Shown here: positions 24,603 through 35,097 of the stretch, piece after piece
How positions within the stretch are numbered: position 1 is the first letter of the stretch
Layout of the letters: each line of letters starts with the position of its first letter
Source: Bacillus sp. ISL-41
GTDB lineage: Bacteria > Bacillota > Bacilli > Bacillales > Cytobacillaceae
Assembly (NCBI RefSeq): GCF_018613235.1
Contig: NZ_JAGGQP010000034.1
Span: forward strand, 1 to 64,000
Direction: 5' to 3'
DNA: 64,000 nucleotides
Notes under the pieces: model-generated
What the model was told of the DNA's origin: nothing
Database searches by the model: none
The model's input: only the letters and a program-made list of their open reading frames with translations
Position numbers and translations under genes: made by a program

Positions 24603-26930
24603 GTGGAAGAAAAGCAGCTTAAAGATTTAGGAATAGAACAGGAACGTGTCGATTCCATCATTCAGGAAATTGATAAAAAAGCAGAAAAATGGAATGAAAG
24701 TTCAAGTGATGTAGGCTCAGATGCTCTTCAAATCAGAAAAACCTTCTGGGAGGATGTTACGGTTAACTTCGATGAAGCTGATGATGTAGCGGAAACCTTC
24801 ACGAGTATTAAACAGCAGGCCGCTCTTTTATCAGAACGTGAGCGGACACAATCACAAATGATCAAGCAGCTGCAAACATTATCACGCCTAAGGTTTTCAC
24901 CTTACTTCGGCAGAGTCGATTTTAAAGAAGATGGGGAAAAAGAAGCTGAGAGGATATACTTGGGCATTGCAACCCTAATGGATGAAAAGGAAGAAAACTT
25001 CCTGATTTATGACTGGAGAGCGCCAATTTCGGGTCTTTATTACGACTACTCCCCCGGTCCCGCACAATATAAAACAGAAACAGATATCATTGAAGGATCA
25101 ATGGAGTTAAAACGCCAGTTCGTTATTAAAGGCGGCAAAATCAAAGCAATGTTTGAAACCGGGGTAACAATTGGTGACGAAATGCTTCAGGAAGTCCTGG
25201 GCAACAATGCCGATACCCAGATGAAAACGATTGTGGCAACGATTCAGAAGGAACAGAACCAAATAATCCGCAATGACTCAAGCAGCCTTGTTGTTGTCCA
25301 GGGTGTGGCCGGGAGCGGCAAAACTTCTGCAGCCATGCAGCGGGTTGCTTATTTACTTTATAAGTACAGGAATATCATTACATCAGAAAATATTATGTTA
25401 TTCTCACCAAATCCGCTTTTTAATAGCTATGTTGCAACGGTATTGCCTGAGCTTGGCGAGGAAAATATGCAGCAAGCTACCTTCCAGGAATATCTTTCAA
25501 CTCGTTTTGGCTCGGATTATCAACTTGAAGATCCTTTTGAGCAGATGGAATTCCTTCTTGAGGCAGAAAAAAATGAAAGTTATTTTGACAGGATAGAAAG
25601 CATTCGCTTTAAGGCAAGTTTGGAATTTAAAGAATTATTGGATCAGTACGCCGGGAAACTTTCCAGGGAGACTCTTGTTTTTAAGAGTTTGGGGTTAAAT
25701 AAACGGGCGATCATATCCAAGAAGGATATAGCGGCTTACTATGGCTCACTCGACAGCAATATTTCAATTCCGAATAGAGTTCAGCTTGTTAAGGAATGGC
25801 TGCTAAAGGAACTTAAGAAAAAAGCAAAAGCCGAATTGTCCCAGGAATGGGTGGAAAAAGAGATTCAATTCCTTGAAAAGGAAGATTACTTGGAGGCCTT
25901 CAAACAAAGTCAGCAAAAACAGGGAGGATCGGATGATACCTTCCATGATTATGACCGTGAGCAGCAGTGGCTCTCGGAAATGGTAGTCAAAAGACGTTTT
26001 AAGCCTTTGTTCAATGCGGTAAAAAGATTGAAATTCATTAATATCAGAGCCATATACAAGAATTTCTTCAAGGATGGACAGCTTAAAACTGCCTCAATGC
26101 CTAAAAATTGGACTGTCTCTTGTGAACAAGCCATCAGTAATTTAGAAAACAGATATATAGCATATGAGGACGCGACTCCTTTTCTGTACCTTCAAGACTT
26201 GATTGAAGGAAGGAAATCGAATACTTCGATACGCCACGTGTTCATTGATGAAGCACAGGATTACACACCTTTCCAGTTTGCCTATATAAAAATGATGTTT
26301 CCATACAGCAAGATGACTTTGTTAGGGGATATTAACCAGGCGATTTACTCGGGACCAACAGGCGCACCCACTATTCTTGCTGAATCAGCTCTTGAATTTG
26401 GGGAAAAGGAACTTTACAGGCTTACGAAGACATACCGGTCAACGAAACAAATTGTTGAATTTACCCGCCAATTGATCGAGGGAGGAGATATGATTGAGCC
26501 TTTCAATCGTACGGGACCTAAGCCGGTTATCGTTCAAAGCCTTGAAGGCAGCGATCATAATCTAAAGGTAAATGATATTATTTCCGATTTACAGAAATCA
26601 GGACATAAAAATATCGCGGTTATTTGCAAAACTGCCAGAGAGAGCAAAGCAGCTTTCGAGGAAGTGAAAAAAGCGTATGACGCGAGATTGATCGAAAAAG
26701 GCACATTGACGTTTGAAAATGGTATCAATGTTGTACCGACATACCTGGCAAAAGGGATTGAATTCGACGCAGTGATTATTTACGATTCATCGTCCTATAC
26801 AAGAACTGAAGAAAGGAAATTGTTATATACCGCCTGCACACGGGCCATGCATGAGCTGTATGTCCTTTCTAAAGGAAGGCTTAGTCCGCTTCTTCAACAG
26901 GTAGATGAACAACTATATAATCTGGTCTGA
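24603..26930 (+). CDS. helD: RNA polymerase recycling helicase HelD
   Basis: 775 residues, a UvrD-like superfamily 1 ATPase of the class found in B. subtilis HelD (774 residues), which frees stalled or post-termination RNA polymerase. The N-terminal coiled coil is followed by a first RecA-like part with Walker A VVQGVAGSGKTSAAMQ (about 229-245). Later come VFIDEAQDYTPFQF (about 546) and GDINQAIYSG, and the last motif is TYLAKGIEFDAVIIYD. The start chosen is GTG 24603 (GGGAGTGA just upstream), which gives the family length; an in-frame ATG at 24516 adds 29 unrelated residues. Confidence 0.9.
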   Translation: MEEKQLKDLGIEQERVDSIIQEIDKKAEKWNESSSDVGSDALQIRKTFWEDVTVNFDEADDVAETFTSIKQQAALLSERERTQSQMIKQLQTLSRLRFSPYFGRVDFKEDGEKEAERIYLGIATLMDEKEENFLIYDWRAPISGLYYDYSPGPAQYKTETDIIEGSMELKRQFVIKGGKIKAMFETGVTIGDEMLQEVLGNNADTQMKTIVATIQKEQNQIIRNDSSSLVVVQGVAGSGKTSAAMQRVAYLLYKYRNIITSENIMLFSPNPLFNSYVATVLPELGEENMQQATFQEYLSTRFGSDYQLEDPFEQMEFLLEAEKNESYFDRIESIRFKASLEFKELLDQYAGKLSRETLVFKSLGLNKRAIISKKDIAAYYGSLDSNISIPNRVQLVKEWLLKELKKKAKAELSQEWVEKEIQFLEKEDYLEAFKQSQQKQGGSDDTFHDYDREQQWLSEMVVKRRFKPLFNAVKRLKFINIRAIYKNFFKDGQLKTASMPKNWTVSCEQAISNLENRYIAYEDATPFLYLQDLIEGRKSNTSIRHVFIDEAQDYTPFQFAYIKMMFPYSKMTLLGDINQAIYSGPTGAPTILAESALEFGEKELYRLTKTYRSTKQIVEFTRQLIEGGDMIEPFNRTGPKPVIVQSLEGSDHNLKVNDIISDLQKSGHKNIAVICKTARESKAAFEEVKKAYDARLIEKGTLTFENGINVVPTYLAKGIEFDAVIIYDSSSYTRTEERKLLYTACTRAMHELYVLSKGRLSPLLQQVDEQLYNLV

Positions 26931-26933
26931 CAG

Positions 26934-26969
26934 CAACAAGCCGCCAAATATCAATGGCGGCTTGTTGTT
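26934..26969. terminator. bidirectional terminator helD / S8 protease
   Basis: CAACAAGCCGCCA pairs with TGGCGGCTTGTTG around AATATCAA; TTTT follows on the plus strand. Confidence 0.85.
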
Positions 26970-26983
26970 TTATGGATTAATCA

Positions 26984-28378
26984 TTATCTGAGCCATTCAA
27001 ACAATGACTTCTCTCGTTTGCTGTGGCTTGGTTGTTCTCTGCCTGCTTCCTGCAGTGCTGAATTCACATCAATTAAGCCATTTCCATAGTTACTATCTTT
27101 CCCTTGTTCCCCAAGATCGATCGCGGAATTCTTTATGATTCTAATCACTTGAGAACTGCTTAAGTCGGTGTTGGCAGATTTAATTAAAGCAGCAAGGCCA
27201 GCGACATGCGGTGCAGCCATTGATGTCCCGGAAAGGGCAGCATATTGCTTGTTAAAATAAGTGCTGGGAATATAAACACCTGGAGCAGCAATATCAATAT
27301 AATCCCCGTAGTTTGAAAAGCTTGCTTTGTTCCCATTATAATCAACTGCAGAAACACTCAATACTTCAGGATATGCAGAAGGATAGGTCGGCTGGTCTGA
27401 ACCATCATTGCCAGCTGCAGAAACCATGACTACATTTTTCTTATAGGCATAACGTACAGATTCTTCAAGAACCTTTGAAGGCTGGTAATTGCCAAGGCTA
27501 AGATTGATCACATCCGCTCCATGGTCGACAGCCCAGACAATCCCTTTAGCGATATCGAATGTTGTGCCATAGCCTTTTGCACCCATCGCTTTTATGGGCA
27601 TGATTTTACTGAACCATGTCATGCCGGCCACACCTTCGTTATTGTTCGTTTCTGAAGCAATTATTCCTGCTACATGGGTTCCATGCCCGTTGTCATCATC
27701 CGGTTCGGATTTTTCATCAATCACGTTATAGCCTTTAACAAGGCGGTTCCTTAAATCGGGATGGTCCAAATCAACACCTGTATCGACGATCGCTATTTCA
27801 ATATCTTCATTTCCGCGGGTTACCTTCCATCCTTGTTCAGTACCTATGACTGGCAAATTCCATTGATAATTTTCCTGGTAGAGCAGGTCATTGGGACCGA
27901 TCACTTCATTTTGCATCAAGATAAAGTTGGGCTCAGCATATTCAATATTTTTTCTCTGGTTAAAATACTCGATCATTTCCGGCGTTTCCATCACCGTTGA
28001 CCTGAAAATATATATTGAGTTTAGATGCTTGATGACCCAGCCTTTAATATCACGTGTAATTTCTTCTAATTCCTCTACACTTGGTTCGTTAACAAAATCA
28101 ACTGTGGCTTCATGATCATAATAGTGGCTTGTATCCTTTTTGTTATGAAAAATCAGTGTGACTTCTTCTTGTGTGTCGAGTTGATTCTTGACTTCCTCAC
28201 CCATCTTCACGTTATTAACTTTTGCCATAGACTCTGTTAACATAATTTGCTGTCCCGAGGAATGGGTTCTTGCTCCATGCCCTGTTTGATAATCGTCATT
28301 CCTGAACACCCCGCCGGCAGTAAGGGCGAGAAGAAGGATGAATGACAACCCAAGAATAAACACCTTCGTTCTTCTCAT
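26984..28378 (-). CDS. subtilisin-like serine protease (peptidase S8)
   Basis: 464 residues: a signal peptide or anchor (about 4-22), a long propeptide to about 160, and a catalytic domain with Asp199 (AIVDTGVDLDHPDL), His232 (NGHGTHVAGIIA) and Ser386 (LSGTSMAAPHVAGLAALI); the oxyanion Asn324 is in AAGNDG. It acts outside the cytoplasm. The C-terminus ends in a short basic tail, with no extra domain. It is monocistronic and converges on helD. The catalytic domain resembles thermitase/subtilisin-type extracellular proteases of Bacillus; the target is unknown. Confidence 0.92.
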   Translation of the reverse strand: MRRTKVFILGLSFILLLALTAGGVFRNDDYQTGHGARTHSSGQQIMLTESMAKVNNVKMGEEVKNQLDTQEEVTLIFHNKKDTSHYYDHEATVDFVNEPSVEELEEITRDIKGWVIKHLNSIYIFRSTVMETPEMIEYFNQRKNIEYAEPNFILMQNEVIGPNDLLYQENYQWNLPVIGTEQGWKVTRGNEDIEIAIVDTGVDLDHPDLRNRLVKGYNVIDEKSEPDDDNGHGTHVAGIIASETNNNEGVAGMTWFSKIMPIKAMGAKGYGTTFDIAKGIVWAVDHGADVINLSLGNYQPSKVLEESVRYAYKKNVVMVSAAGNDGSDQPTYPSAYPEVLSVSAVDYNGNKASFSNYGDYIDIAAPGVYIPSTYFNKQYAALSGTSMAAPHVAGLAALIKSANTDLSSSQVIRIIKNSAIDLGEQGKDSNYGNGLIDVNSALQEAGREQPSHSKREKSLFEWLR

Positions 28379-28526
28379 AAATAAAAGGCCTCCGTAAAAT
28401 GTATTTGTTCTTATGTTGCAGTACTACTGAAAAAATTAACGGCGGAAATCTCTGGGAGTTTAAAAGCCCGGTAATTGTGGAAGGGTGAAGGAGATTTATT
28501 TCTCTATGGGAGTGAATATACAACAA

Positions 28527-28949
28527 AAAAATGACATGAAAGCTTCACATTAGTCCCCAAATAACCGATTTTTTATGACAAAATTCCAATTAATTCTTGA
28601 ATTCCGTTTGCCAAATCCCAATTAATCGCTACAATTAAGCATAGACGCCATTCTTATGGTAAAATAACTAAGAGAACAACTGTTCTGATACTGAAAAAGG
28701 AGATAAGAACCTAGTCCTTTTTCAACGGTTCTTTTCGTTAACGTGTTGTTTCACAAGCTAAAGAAACAGGTTATCCATTTAAAGAACACAGTTTCGAAGC
28801 CTAAATACGCTGGAGTAGACATTTTATACGAAAAGCAACTATCAATACGAAAACAGCCTTATTTAAAAAAGACGAATACTTAACGAATTCATTGACACTA
28901 TACATAAAAACCGTCAATGTTGTTTGCAAGAAACGAAAGGGGTATGTTT
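28527..28949. other. parE upstream region with competing hairpins
   Basis: About 420 bp with no gene. At 28692-28701 TGAAAAAGGA pairs perfectly with TCCTTTTTCA at 28715-28724, while AAGAACC in its loop (28705-28711) pairs with GGTTCTT at 28727-28733. The two helices interlock, so they would compete or form a tight pseudoknot. They lie about 220 bp before the parE start. Confidence 0.5.
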
Positions 28950-30929
28950 GTGGCAAGAAATCAGCAAGCTTTTGATTATAATGATGATGCCATACAGGTA
29001 CTTGAAGGCCTAGAAGCGGTTCGCAAAAGGCCGGGTATGTATATCGGCAGCACGGATACACGGGGACTTCATCACCTCGTATTTGAAATCGTTGATAACT
29101 CTGTAGACGAAGCACTTGGCGGCTACGGCAGTCAAATCATTGTCAAAATCCATAAAGATAATTCCATCAGTGTACAGGATAAAGGCCGAGGCATGCCAAC
29201 GGGGATGCACAAGCTTGGAAAACCGACTCCAGAGGTGATCCTTACTGTCCTGCACGCAGGGGGAAAGTTTGGTCAGGGCGGATATAAAACGAGCGGCGGA
29301 CTTCATGGTGTAGGTGCCTCCGTTGTAAACGCATTATCAGAATGGCTGGTTGTAACCATAAAACGTGATGGTTTTGTCTATGAACAGCGTTTTGAAAATG
29401 GCGGAAAACCAGTGACTACGCTCGAAAAGATCGGAAAAACCAACCAATCAGGAACGATAATCCACTTTAAACCTGACCCGGCAATTTTCTCTACGCTAAC
29501 CTATAACTATGATACCCTCTCGGAACGTCTTAGAGAGTCTGCCTTTTTATTAAAAGGATTGAAAATAGATTTAATCGATGAGCGTAATGATGTAAAAGAT
29601 GTTTTCCATTATGAGACTGGAATCCAGGCATTTGTTGAATACTTGAACGAAGAAAAAGATGTGATGCATCCAGTTGTCAGCTTTGAAGGTGTGTACAGCA
29701 ACATAGAAGTGGAGTTTGCCTTCCAATTTAATGATGGGTACTCAGAGAATGTGCTCTCATTCGTCAACAATGTCCGGACAAAAGATGGCGGTACACATGA
29801 AGCTGGGGCCAAAACAGCGATGACGAGAGTATTCAATGAATATGCCCGAAAGGTTGGTTTGCTCAAGGAGAAGGACAAGAACCTTGATGGTGCTGACATT
29901 CGGGAAGGATTGGCCGGCATCGTCTCCGTGCGAATCCCTGAAGAGCTGCTGCAATTTGAAGGCCAGACAAAGGGAAAGCTGGGGACAAGTGAAGCCAGGT
30001 CCGCGGTTGATTCTGTCGTTTCAGAACATCTGTCATATTTCCTTGAGGAAAATCCTGATATCAGTACATTGCTGATCCGAAAGTCCATCAAGGCTTACCA
30101 GGCACGTGAAGCTGCCCGAAAAGCGCGCGAAGATGCAAGAAGCGGGAAGAAGAGAAAGAGATCAGATGCAGTGCTGTCTGGCAAACTGACTCCAGCACAA
30201 TCAAAGAACCCTGCAAAAAATGAATTATACCTGGTAGAGGGTGATTCCGCTGGTGGTTCTGCCAAACAAGGGCGTGACAGGAAGTTCCAGGCTGTGCTGC
30301 CATTGCGCGGTAAAGTCATCAACACGGAAAAAGCAAAGCTGCAGGACATTTTCAAAAACGAAGAAATTAATACGATCATCCACGCGATTGGTGCCGGTGT
30401 TGGTTCAGACTTCAATGTAGAAGACATCAACTATGACAAAATAGTCATCATGACGGATGCTGATACCGACGGTGCCCATATCCAGGTGCTGTTACTGACA
30501 TTCTTTTACCGTTATATGAAACCGTTAATTGAAGCTGGCAAGGTATTCATTGCATTGCCGCCTTTATATAAGGTCAGCAAGGGAACGGGTAAAAAAGAAA
30601 TTATCGAATATGCCTGGAGCGACGATGAGCTGAAGGACGCGATGAAAAAGGTCGGCAAAGGCTATATTATCCAGCGTTATAAGGGTCTTGGGGAAATGAA
30701 TGCCGACCAGCTTTGGGAAACGACAATGGATCCCGAGACAAGAACGTTAATCCGAGTGCGTATTGATGATGCAGCAAGAGCGGAGCGAAGAGTGACGACC
30801 CTTATGGGGGATAAGGTAGAACCACGCAGAAAGTGGATTGAATCAAATGTGGCGTTCGGCCTGGAGGAAGATGGGAACATCCTTGAAAATGAAAATATCT
30901 CAGTTGCAGAGGAGGTTGCTGACGAATGA
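28950..30929 (+). CDS. parE: DNA topoisomerase IV subunit B
   Basis: 659 residues. ParE is the ATPase subunit of topoisomerase IV, which separates linked daughter chromosomes. The GHKL ATPase domain opens [20 protein letters not shown] and [20 protein letters not shown]; the TOPRIM domain has [16 protein letters not shown] (about 428) and [11 protein letters not shown] (about 503). The start is GTG 28950, seven bases after AAAGGGG, and it reproduces the N-terminus of B. subtilis ParE; ATG 28944 is too near the ribosome binding site. It overlaps parC by four bases. Confidence 0.97.
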   Translation: MARNQQAFDYNDDAIQVLEGLEAVRKRPGMYIGSTDTRGLHHLVFEIVDNSVDEALGGYGSQIIVKIHKDNSISVQDKGRGMPTGMHKLGKPTPEVILTVLHAGGKFGQGGYKTSGGLHGVGASVVNALSEWLVVTIKRDGFVYEQRFENGGKPVTTLEKIGKTNQSGTIIHFKPDPAIFSTLTYNYDTLSERLRESAFLLKGLKIDLIDERNDVKDVFHYETGIQAFVEYLNEEKDVMHPVVSFEGVYSNIEVEFAFQFNDGYSENVLSFVNNVRTKDGGTHEAGAKTAMTRVFNEYARKVGLLKEKDKNLDGADIREGLAGIVSVRIPEELLQFEGQTKGKLGTSEARSAVDSVVSEHLSYFLEENPDISTLLIRKSIKAYQAREAARKAREDARSGKKRKRSDAVLSGKLTPAQSKNPAKNELYLVEGDSAGGSAKQGRDRKFQAVLPLRGKVINTEKAKLQDIFKNEEINTIIHAIGAGVGSDFNVEDINYDKIVIMTDADTDGAHIQVLLLTFFYRYMKPLIEAGKVFIALPPLYKVSKGTGKKEIIEYAWSDDELKDAMKKVGKGYIIQRYKGLGEMNADQLWETTMDPETRTLIRVRIDDAARAERRVTTLMGDKVEPRRKWIESNVAFGLEEDGNILENENISVAEEVADE

Positions 30930-33367
30930 GTTCAGTAGAAAAATTTCGTGACCTCCCTTTAGAAGACGTATTGGGCGACCGTTTCGGCCGCTATAGTAAA
31001 TATATAATCCAGGAACGTGCACTCCCTGACGCAAGGGACGGACTAAAGCCTGTTCAACGCAGGATTTTGTACGCTATGCACGTGGAAGGAAATACAAGTG
31101 AAAAAGGCTTCCGTAAATCGGCAAAGACAGTCGGTAACGTAATTGGTAACTACCACCCTCACGGTGATTCCTCTGTTTATGAAGCCATGGTCCGTATGAG
31201 CCAGGATTGGAAAGTGCGGAACTATCTTGTGGAGATGCACGGGAACAACGGAAGCATCGACGGTGACCCTCCGGCTGCGATGCGTTATACAGAAGCAAGA
31301 TTGTCGGCCATCGCCGGCGAACTATTAAGGGATATCGAGAAAAGGACAGTCGAGTTCATTCCGAATTTTGATGATACCTCAAGTGAGCCTACGGTGCTTC
31401 CTGCGATGTTCCCTAACTTGCTGGTCAATGGTTCAACAGGAATATCAGCGGGTTATGCGACTGATATTCCTCCCCATAACTTAGCGGAAGTAATTGATGG
31501 GGTCATCATGAGGATGGATAACCCTGCATGTACTGTGGAAGATCTGATGCAAGTCATAAAAGGCCCGGATTTCCCGACAGGAGGAATCATACAGGGAATC
31601 GAGGGTATGACTAAAGCATATAAAACCGGCAAAGGTAAGATCATCGTTCGCGGCAAAGCTGAAATTGAAGACATCCGCGGCGGCAAGCAGCAAATTGCAA
31701 TCACAGAAGTTCCCTATGAAATCAATAAAGCCACTCTGGTAAAACGTATTGATGAATTTCGACTGGACCGTAAAGTGGAAGGCATTGCAGAAGTACGTGA
31801 TGAGACCGACCGCACAGGGCTACGTGTTGTAATCGAACTGAAAAAAGAAGCGGATGCAAATGGTGTGTTGAACTACCTCTACAAGAACAGCGATTTGCAG
31901 ATTACGTATAACTTCAATATGGTAGCCATCAACAAGAAAAGACCTGTACTGATGGGGCTTGCCGAGTTGCTTGATGCTTATATTGACCACCAGAAGGATG
32001 TTGTGACAAAGCGTTCGCAATATGACCTTCAAAAAGCTCGTGACCGTCAGCATATCGTCGAAGGGCTTATAAAAGCTTTATCGATTCTTGACCAGGTAAT
32101 CGCAACGATCCGGGCGTCAAAAGATAAACGTGACGCCAAGGATAATTTAATTAAGAAATTTGAATTCACCGAGGTCCAGGCTGAAGCGATTGTATCCTTG
32201 CAATTATACCGCCTGACGAATACCGATATTACTGCGCTTCAAGCCGAGGCAGAAGAGCTAGCCAAGAAAGTAGAGGAGCTTACCGCTATTCTCGGCAGTG
32301 AGAAAAAGTTATTATCTGTCATTAAAAAGGAACTGAAGGATGTCAAAAAGCGGTTCTCGGATGAACGCAGAACAAAAATCGAGGAAGAGATTGAGGAAAT
32401 CAAGATTAACCTTGAAGTTCTGATTGCAAGCGAGGATGTCATCGTAACTGTGACGAAGGATGGGTACGTTAAACGAACCAGCCAAAGATCATATGCCGCC
32501 TCCAATGGGCAGGATTTTGCGATGAAGGACACGGATAGGCTTTTATCACAGTTGAATATGAATACAAAGGATGTCCTGCTGTTGTTCACGAATAAAGGCA
32601 GCTTCCTATATTTGCCTGTCCATGAGCTGCCTGACATACGTTGGAAAGATCTTGGCCAGCATGTAGCAAACCTTGTGCCGTTAGACCGGGATGAAGAGAT
32701 CATAAAAGCTGTCCCTGTCACGGATTTCGAACAAAATTCTTTCTTTGTATTTGTGACCAGGAATGGCATGGTAAAGAAATCCGAATTAAACCTTTATAAA
32801 GCACAGCGTTACTCCAAGCCGCTAACCGCGATCAATGTGAAAGGTGACGACCGTGTCATCGATGTACATGTAACCAATGGTGAGAAGGATTTATTCCTCG
32901 CATCACATCTCGGCTATGGTCTGTGGTTCAGCGAAGAAGAAATCAGTCCAATTGGGGTAAGGGCAGCTGGTGTAAAGGGGATGAACCTGAAGGATGGGGA
33001 TTATGTTGTCGGCGGGAAAATTCTCGACAACAATCAAAGCCATTCTATTGTCATAGCTACCCAGCGTGGTGCCGTTAAAAAAATGAAGCTGTCTGAGTTC
33101 GAGAAAACTTCCCGGGCGAAACGCGGTGTTGTCATGCTGCGTGAATTGAAAGCAAATCCTCACCGTATTATTGGTATGGACGCAGTCAAGGACGATGAAG
33201 AATTATTCTTCCAGTCAGAAAAACAGCATATTGTTTCAGTAAAAGCTTCAGAATTAAGGTTTAGCGATCGATATACAAATGGATCCTTCCTTGTGGATGA
33301 AAGTGAAACTGGAAAGCTTACAGGAATCTGGAAAAGCGAGAATGAACAAGCAAAAGACTCTCAATAA
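30926..33367 (+). CDS. parC: DNA topoisomerase IV subunit A
   Basis: 813 residues, the DNA-cleaving partner of ParE. The catalytic Tyr121 is in [14 protein letters not shown]. The quinolone-resistance-determining segment is [14 protein letters not shown] with Ser82 and Glu86, the residues expected in a drug-sensitive enzyme. The C-terminal beta-pinwheel carries repeated GXXKR-like blades ([30 protein letters not shown]). Its ATG lies in the ATGA overlap with the parE stop, so translation is coupled. Confidence 0.97.
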   Translation: MSSVEKFRDLPLEDVLGDRFGRYSKYIIQERALPDARDGLKPVQRRILYAMHVEGNTSEKGFRKSAKTVGNVIGNYHPHGDSSVYEAMVRMSQDWKVRNYLVEMHGNNGSIDGDPPAAMRYTEARLSAIAGELLRDIEKRTVEFIPNFDDTSSEPTVLPAMFPNLLVNGSTGISAGYATDIPPHNLAEVIDGVIMRMDNPACTVEDLMQVIKGPDFPTGGIIQGIEGMTKAYKTGKGKIIVRGKAEIEDIRGGKQQIAITEVPYEINKATLVKRIDEFRLDRKVEGIAEVRDETDRTGLRVVIELKKEADANGVLNYLYKNSDLQITYNFNMVAINKKRPVLMGLAELLDAYIDHQKDVVTKRSQYDLQKARDRQHIVEGLIKALSILDQVIATIRASKDKRDAKDNLIKKFEFTEVQAEAIVSLQLYRLTNTDITALQAEAEELAKKVEELTAILGSEKKLLSVIKKELKDVKKRFSDERRTKIEEEIEEIKINLEVLIASEDVIVTVTKDGYVKRTSQRSYAASNGQDFAMKDTDRLLSQLNMNTKDVLLLFTNKGSFLYLPVHELPDIRWKDLGQHVANLVPLDRDEEIIKAVPVTDFEQNSFFVFVTRNGMVKKSELNLYKAQRYSKPLTAINVKGDDRVIDVHVTNGEKDLFLASHLGYGLWFSEEEISPIGVRAAGVKGMNLKDGDYVVGGKILDNNQSHSIVIATQRGAVKKMKLSEFEKTSRAKRGVVMLRELKANPHRIIGMDAVKDDEELFFQSEKQHIVSVKASELRFSDRYTNGSFLVDESETGKLTGIWKSENEQAKDSQ

Positions 33368-33380
33368 TACCAATTCCAAC

Positions 33381-33418
33381 AAAAAACACAGTGAATTTGC
33401 TGTGTTTTTTGTTTTTCT
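33381..33418 (+). terminator. parC terminator
   Basis: AAAAACACAG pairs with CTGTGTTTTT around TGAATTTG, followed by more T. Confidence 0.88.
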
Positions 33419-33486
33419 TAACATAATCAGGGTAATAGGTAGGTAACTTCCTGTCTTTCTGAGGCAAATCTGATAATGGGAGTGAA

Positions 33487-33533
33487 GTACCATTGTAAAG
33501 CGATTACAATTTTGGTACATTAAAAACTATATT
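33487..33533 (+). promoter_or_regulatory. inverted repeat over the alsT promoter
   Basis: GTACCATTGTAA (33487-33498) faces TTACAA and TGGTAC (33504-33518), a 5-bp spaced dyad with an extra TT on one side. The TTACAA arm is also a possible -35, 18 bp before TATATT (33528-33533), so a protein bound here would block the promoter. It is one base longer than a canonical cre and lacks the 7-base spacer of a GlnR/TnrA box. Confidence 0.55.
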
Positions 33534-33571
33534 GAAATAACTTTGTCTAGAACATAATAAAGGAGTTTTTT

Positions 33572-35005
33572 ATGGAGATTTTCAACAACATTATATCCGA
33601 ATTAAACAATTATATGTGGAGCTATGTTTTAATTGCTGTACTGGTTGTATTGGGTACATATTTTACGTTCAGAACCAGATTTGTTCAATTCAAATACTTC
33701 CCTGAAATGATTAAAGTACTTAAAGATCCAGCGACCGTATCATCAGAGGGAAAAAGGGGCAGGTCTTCATTTCAGGCTTTTACGGTCAGCTTAGCTTCTA
33801 GAGTTGGGACAGGGAACCTGGCTGGAGTTGCGACGGCCATCTCTGCAGGAGGGCCAGGAGCGGTCTTCTGGATGTGGATCATTGCCCTTGTAGGCGCAGC
33901 TTCCAGCTTCATCGAAAGTACTCTAGCCCAAATTTATAAGGTTAAAGATAAAGATGAGGCAGAATATCGCGGCGGTCCAGCTTATTATATGGAACGCGGG
34001 TTAAATAAGAGATGGCTGGGAATCTTATTTGCTATAATTATTGTCTTTACTTTTGGTTTGGTCTTTAGTTCTGTACAATCCAACACCATTTCCCTTGCTT
34101 TTGACCAGGCGTTTGGATTCGATCGCTTTTGGATGGGAGTCATTTTGGCTGTTATGACTGCGGCGGTCATTTTTGGCGGGATTAAAAGGATCGCTTTTGT
34201 TTCTCAAATTATCGTGCCAATCATGGCGGTGTTATATTTGATTCTTGCCGTGATCATTGTGATCATGAATTTCAGTGAAATACCTGCTATGCTATCATTG
34301 ATCGTCAAGAACGCATTCGGCCTGCAGGAAGTAGTAGGCGGTGGAATGGGTGCAGCGGTTATGATGGGAATCAAGAGAGGACTATTCTCCAACGAGGCTG
34401 GAATGGGCAGTGCGCCAAATGCAGCTGCTACTGCGGCTGTAACCCATCCAGTGAAACAAGGCCTAATCCAAACATTAGGTGTATTTACGGATACTTTACT
34501 GATTTGTACGGCAACAGCCTTTATCATCATCATGTCGGGCGAATATACGAACCCTGATTTAGATGGAATACAGTTAACCCAGGCAGCTCTGACAGCGCAT
34601 GTTGGTTCATGGGCACCAGCGTTTGTCGGCGGAGCTATTTTCCTTTTTGCCTTCACCTCTATTATTGGAAATTACTATTATGGTGAAACGAATATTGAAT
34701 TCATCAAGGAAAGCCCTACGGCATTATTAGTTTATCGTCTTGCTGTTATTGGAATGGTTTTGTTCGGTTCAATTGCCGAGTTAGCCATTGTCTGGAATTT
34801 GGCAGATCTCTTCATGGGCATAATGGCATTGATCAATCTTATAGCCATTACCTTGTTAGCGAAGATTGCGATGGCAGCATTAAAGGATTACAGGGAACAG
34901 CGAAAACAAGGAAAAGATCCAGTTTTCTATGCGGATTCAATCGATGGTTTGACAGGAATAGAGTCCTGGGATTATCGAAAGTCTGTAGAGTCCGAAAATA
35001 AGTAA
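33572..35005 (+). CDS. alsT: AGCS-family amino acid (alanine/glutamine) symporter
   Basis: 477 residues with about 10-11 membrane segments. The family marks are RVGTGNLAGVATAISAGGPG with MWIIALVGAASSFIESTLAQ, and FSNEAGMGSAPNAAATA near residue 270. B. subtilis AlsT, reported as a glutamine transporter, lies next to parC too, which supports the name. It moves the amino acid with sodium or protons. AAGGAG precedes ATG 33572. A second AGCS gene is at 60568. Confidence 0.9.
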   Translation: MEIFNNIISELNNYMWSYVLIAVLVVLGTYFTFRTRFVQFKYFPEMIKVLKDPATVSSEGKRGRSSFQAFTVSLASRVGTGNLAGVATAISAGGPGAVFWMWIIALVGAASSFIESTLAQIYKVKDKDEAEYRGGPAYYMERGLNKRWLGILFAIIIVFTFGLVFSSVQSNTISLAFDQAFGFDRFWMGVILAVMTAAVIFGGIKRIAFVSQIIVPIMAVLYLILAVIIVIMNFSEIPAMLSLIVKNAFGLQEVVGGGMGAAVMMGIKRGLFSNEAGMGSAPNAAATAAVTHPVKQGLIQTLGVFTDTLLICTATAFIIIMSGEYTNPDLDGIQLTQAALTAHVGSWAPAFVGGAIFLFAFTSIIGNYYYGETNIEFIKESPTALLVYRLAVIGMVLFGSIAELAIVWNLADLFMGIMALINLIAITLLAKIAMAALKDYREQRKQGKDPVFYADSIDGLTGIESWDYRKSVESENK

Positions 35006-35013
35006 TCATGTCT

Positions 35014-35046
35014 AACCCTTCTGATTCAGTCAGAGGGGTTTTTTTG
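35014..35046 (+). terminator. alsT terminator
   Basis: AACCCTTCTGA pairs with TCAGAGGGGTT around TTCAG and is followed by a run of T. Confidence 0.9.
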
Positions 35047-35097
35047 TGTATTTTTTTACCATTCCTGGAGAAATTAACTTTAACGGGGTGATTTAAA

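Noticed and set aside
28692-28733. A functional H-type pseudoknot
   Set aside because: The loop spanning the 10-bp helix would have only two bases, too short; competing hairpins are more likely.
33487-33518. The alsT dyad as a GlnR/TnrA box or canonical cre
   Set aside because: The spacer is 5 rather than 7 for GlnR/TnrA, and the core is one base longer than a cre.
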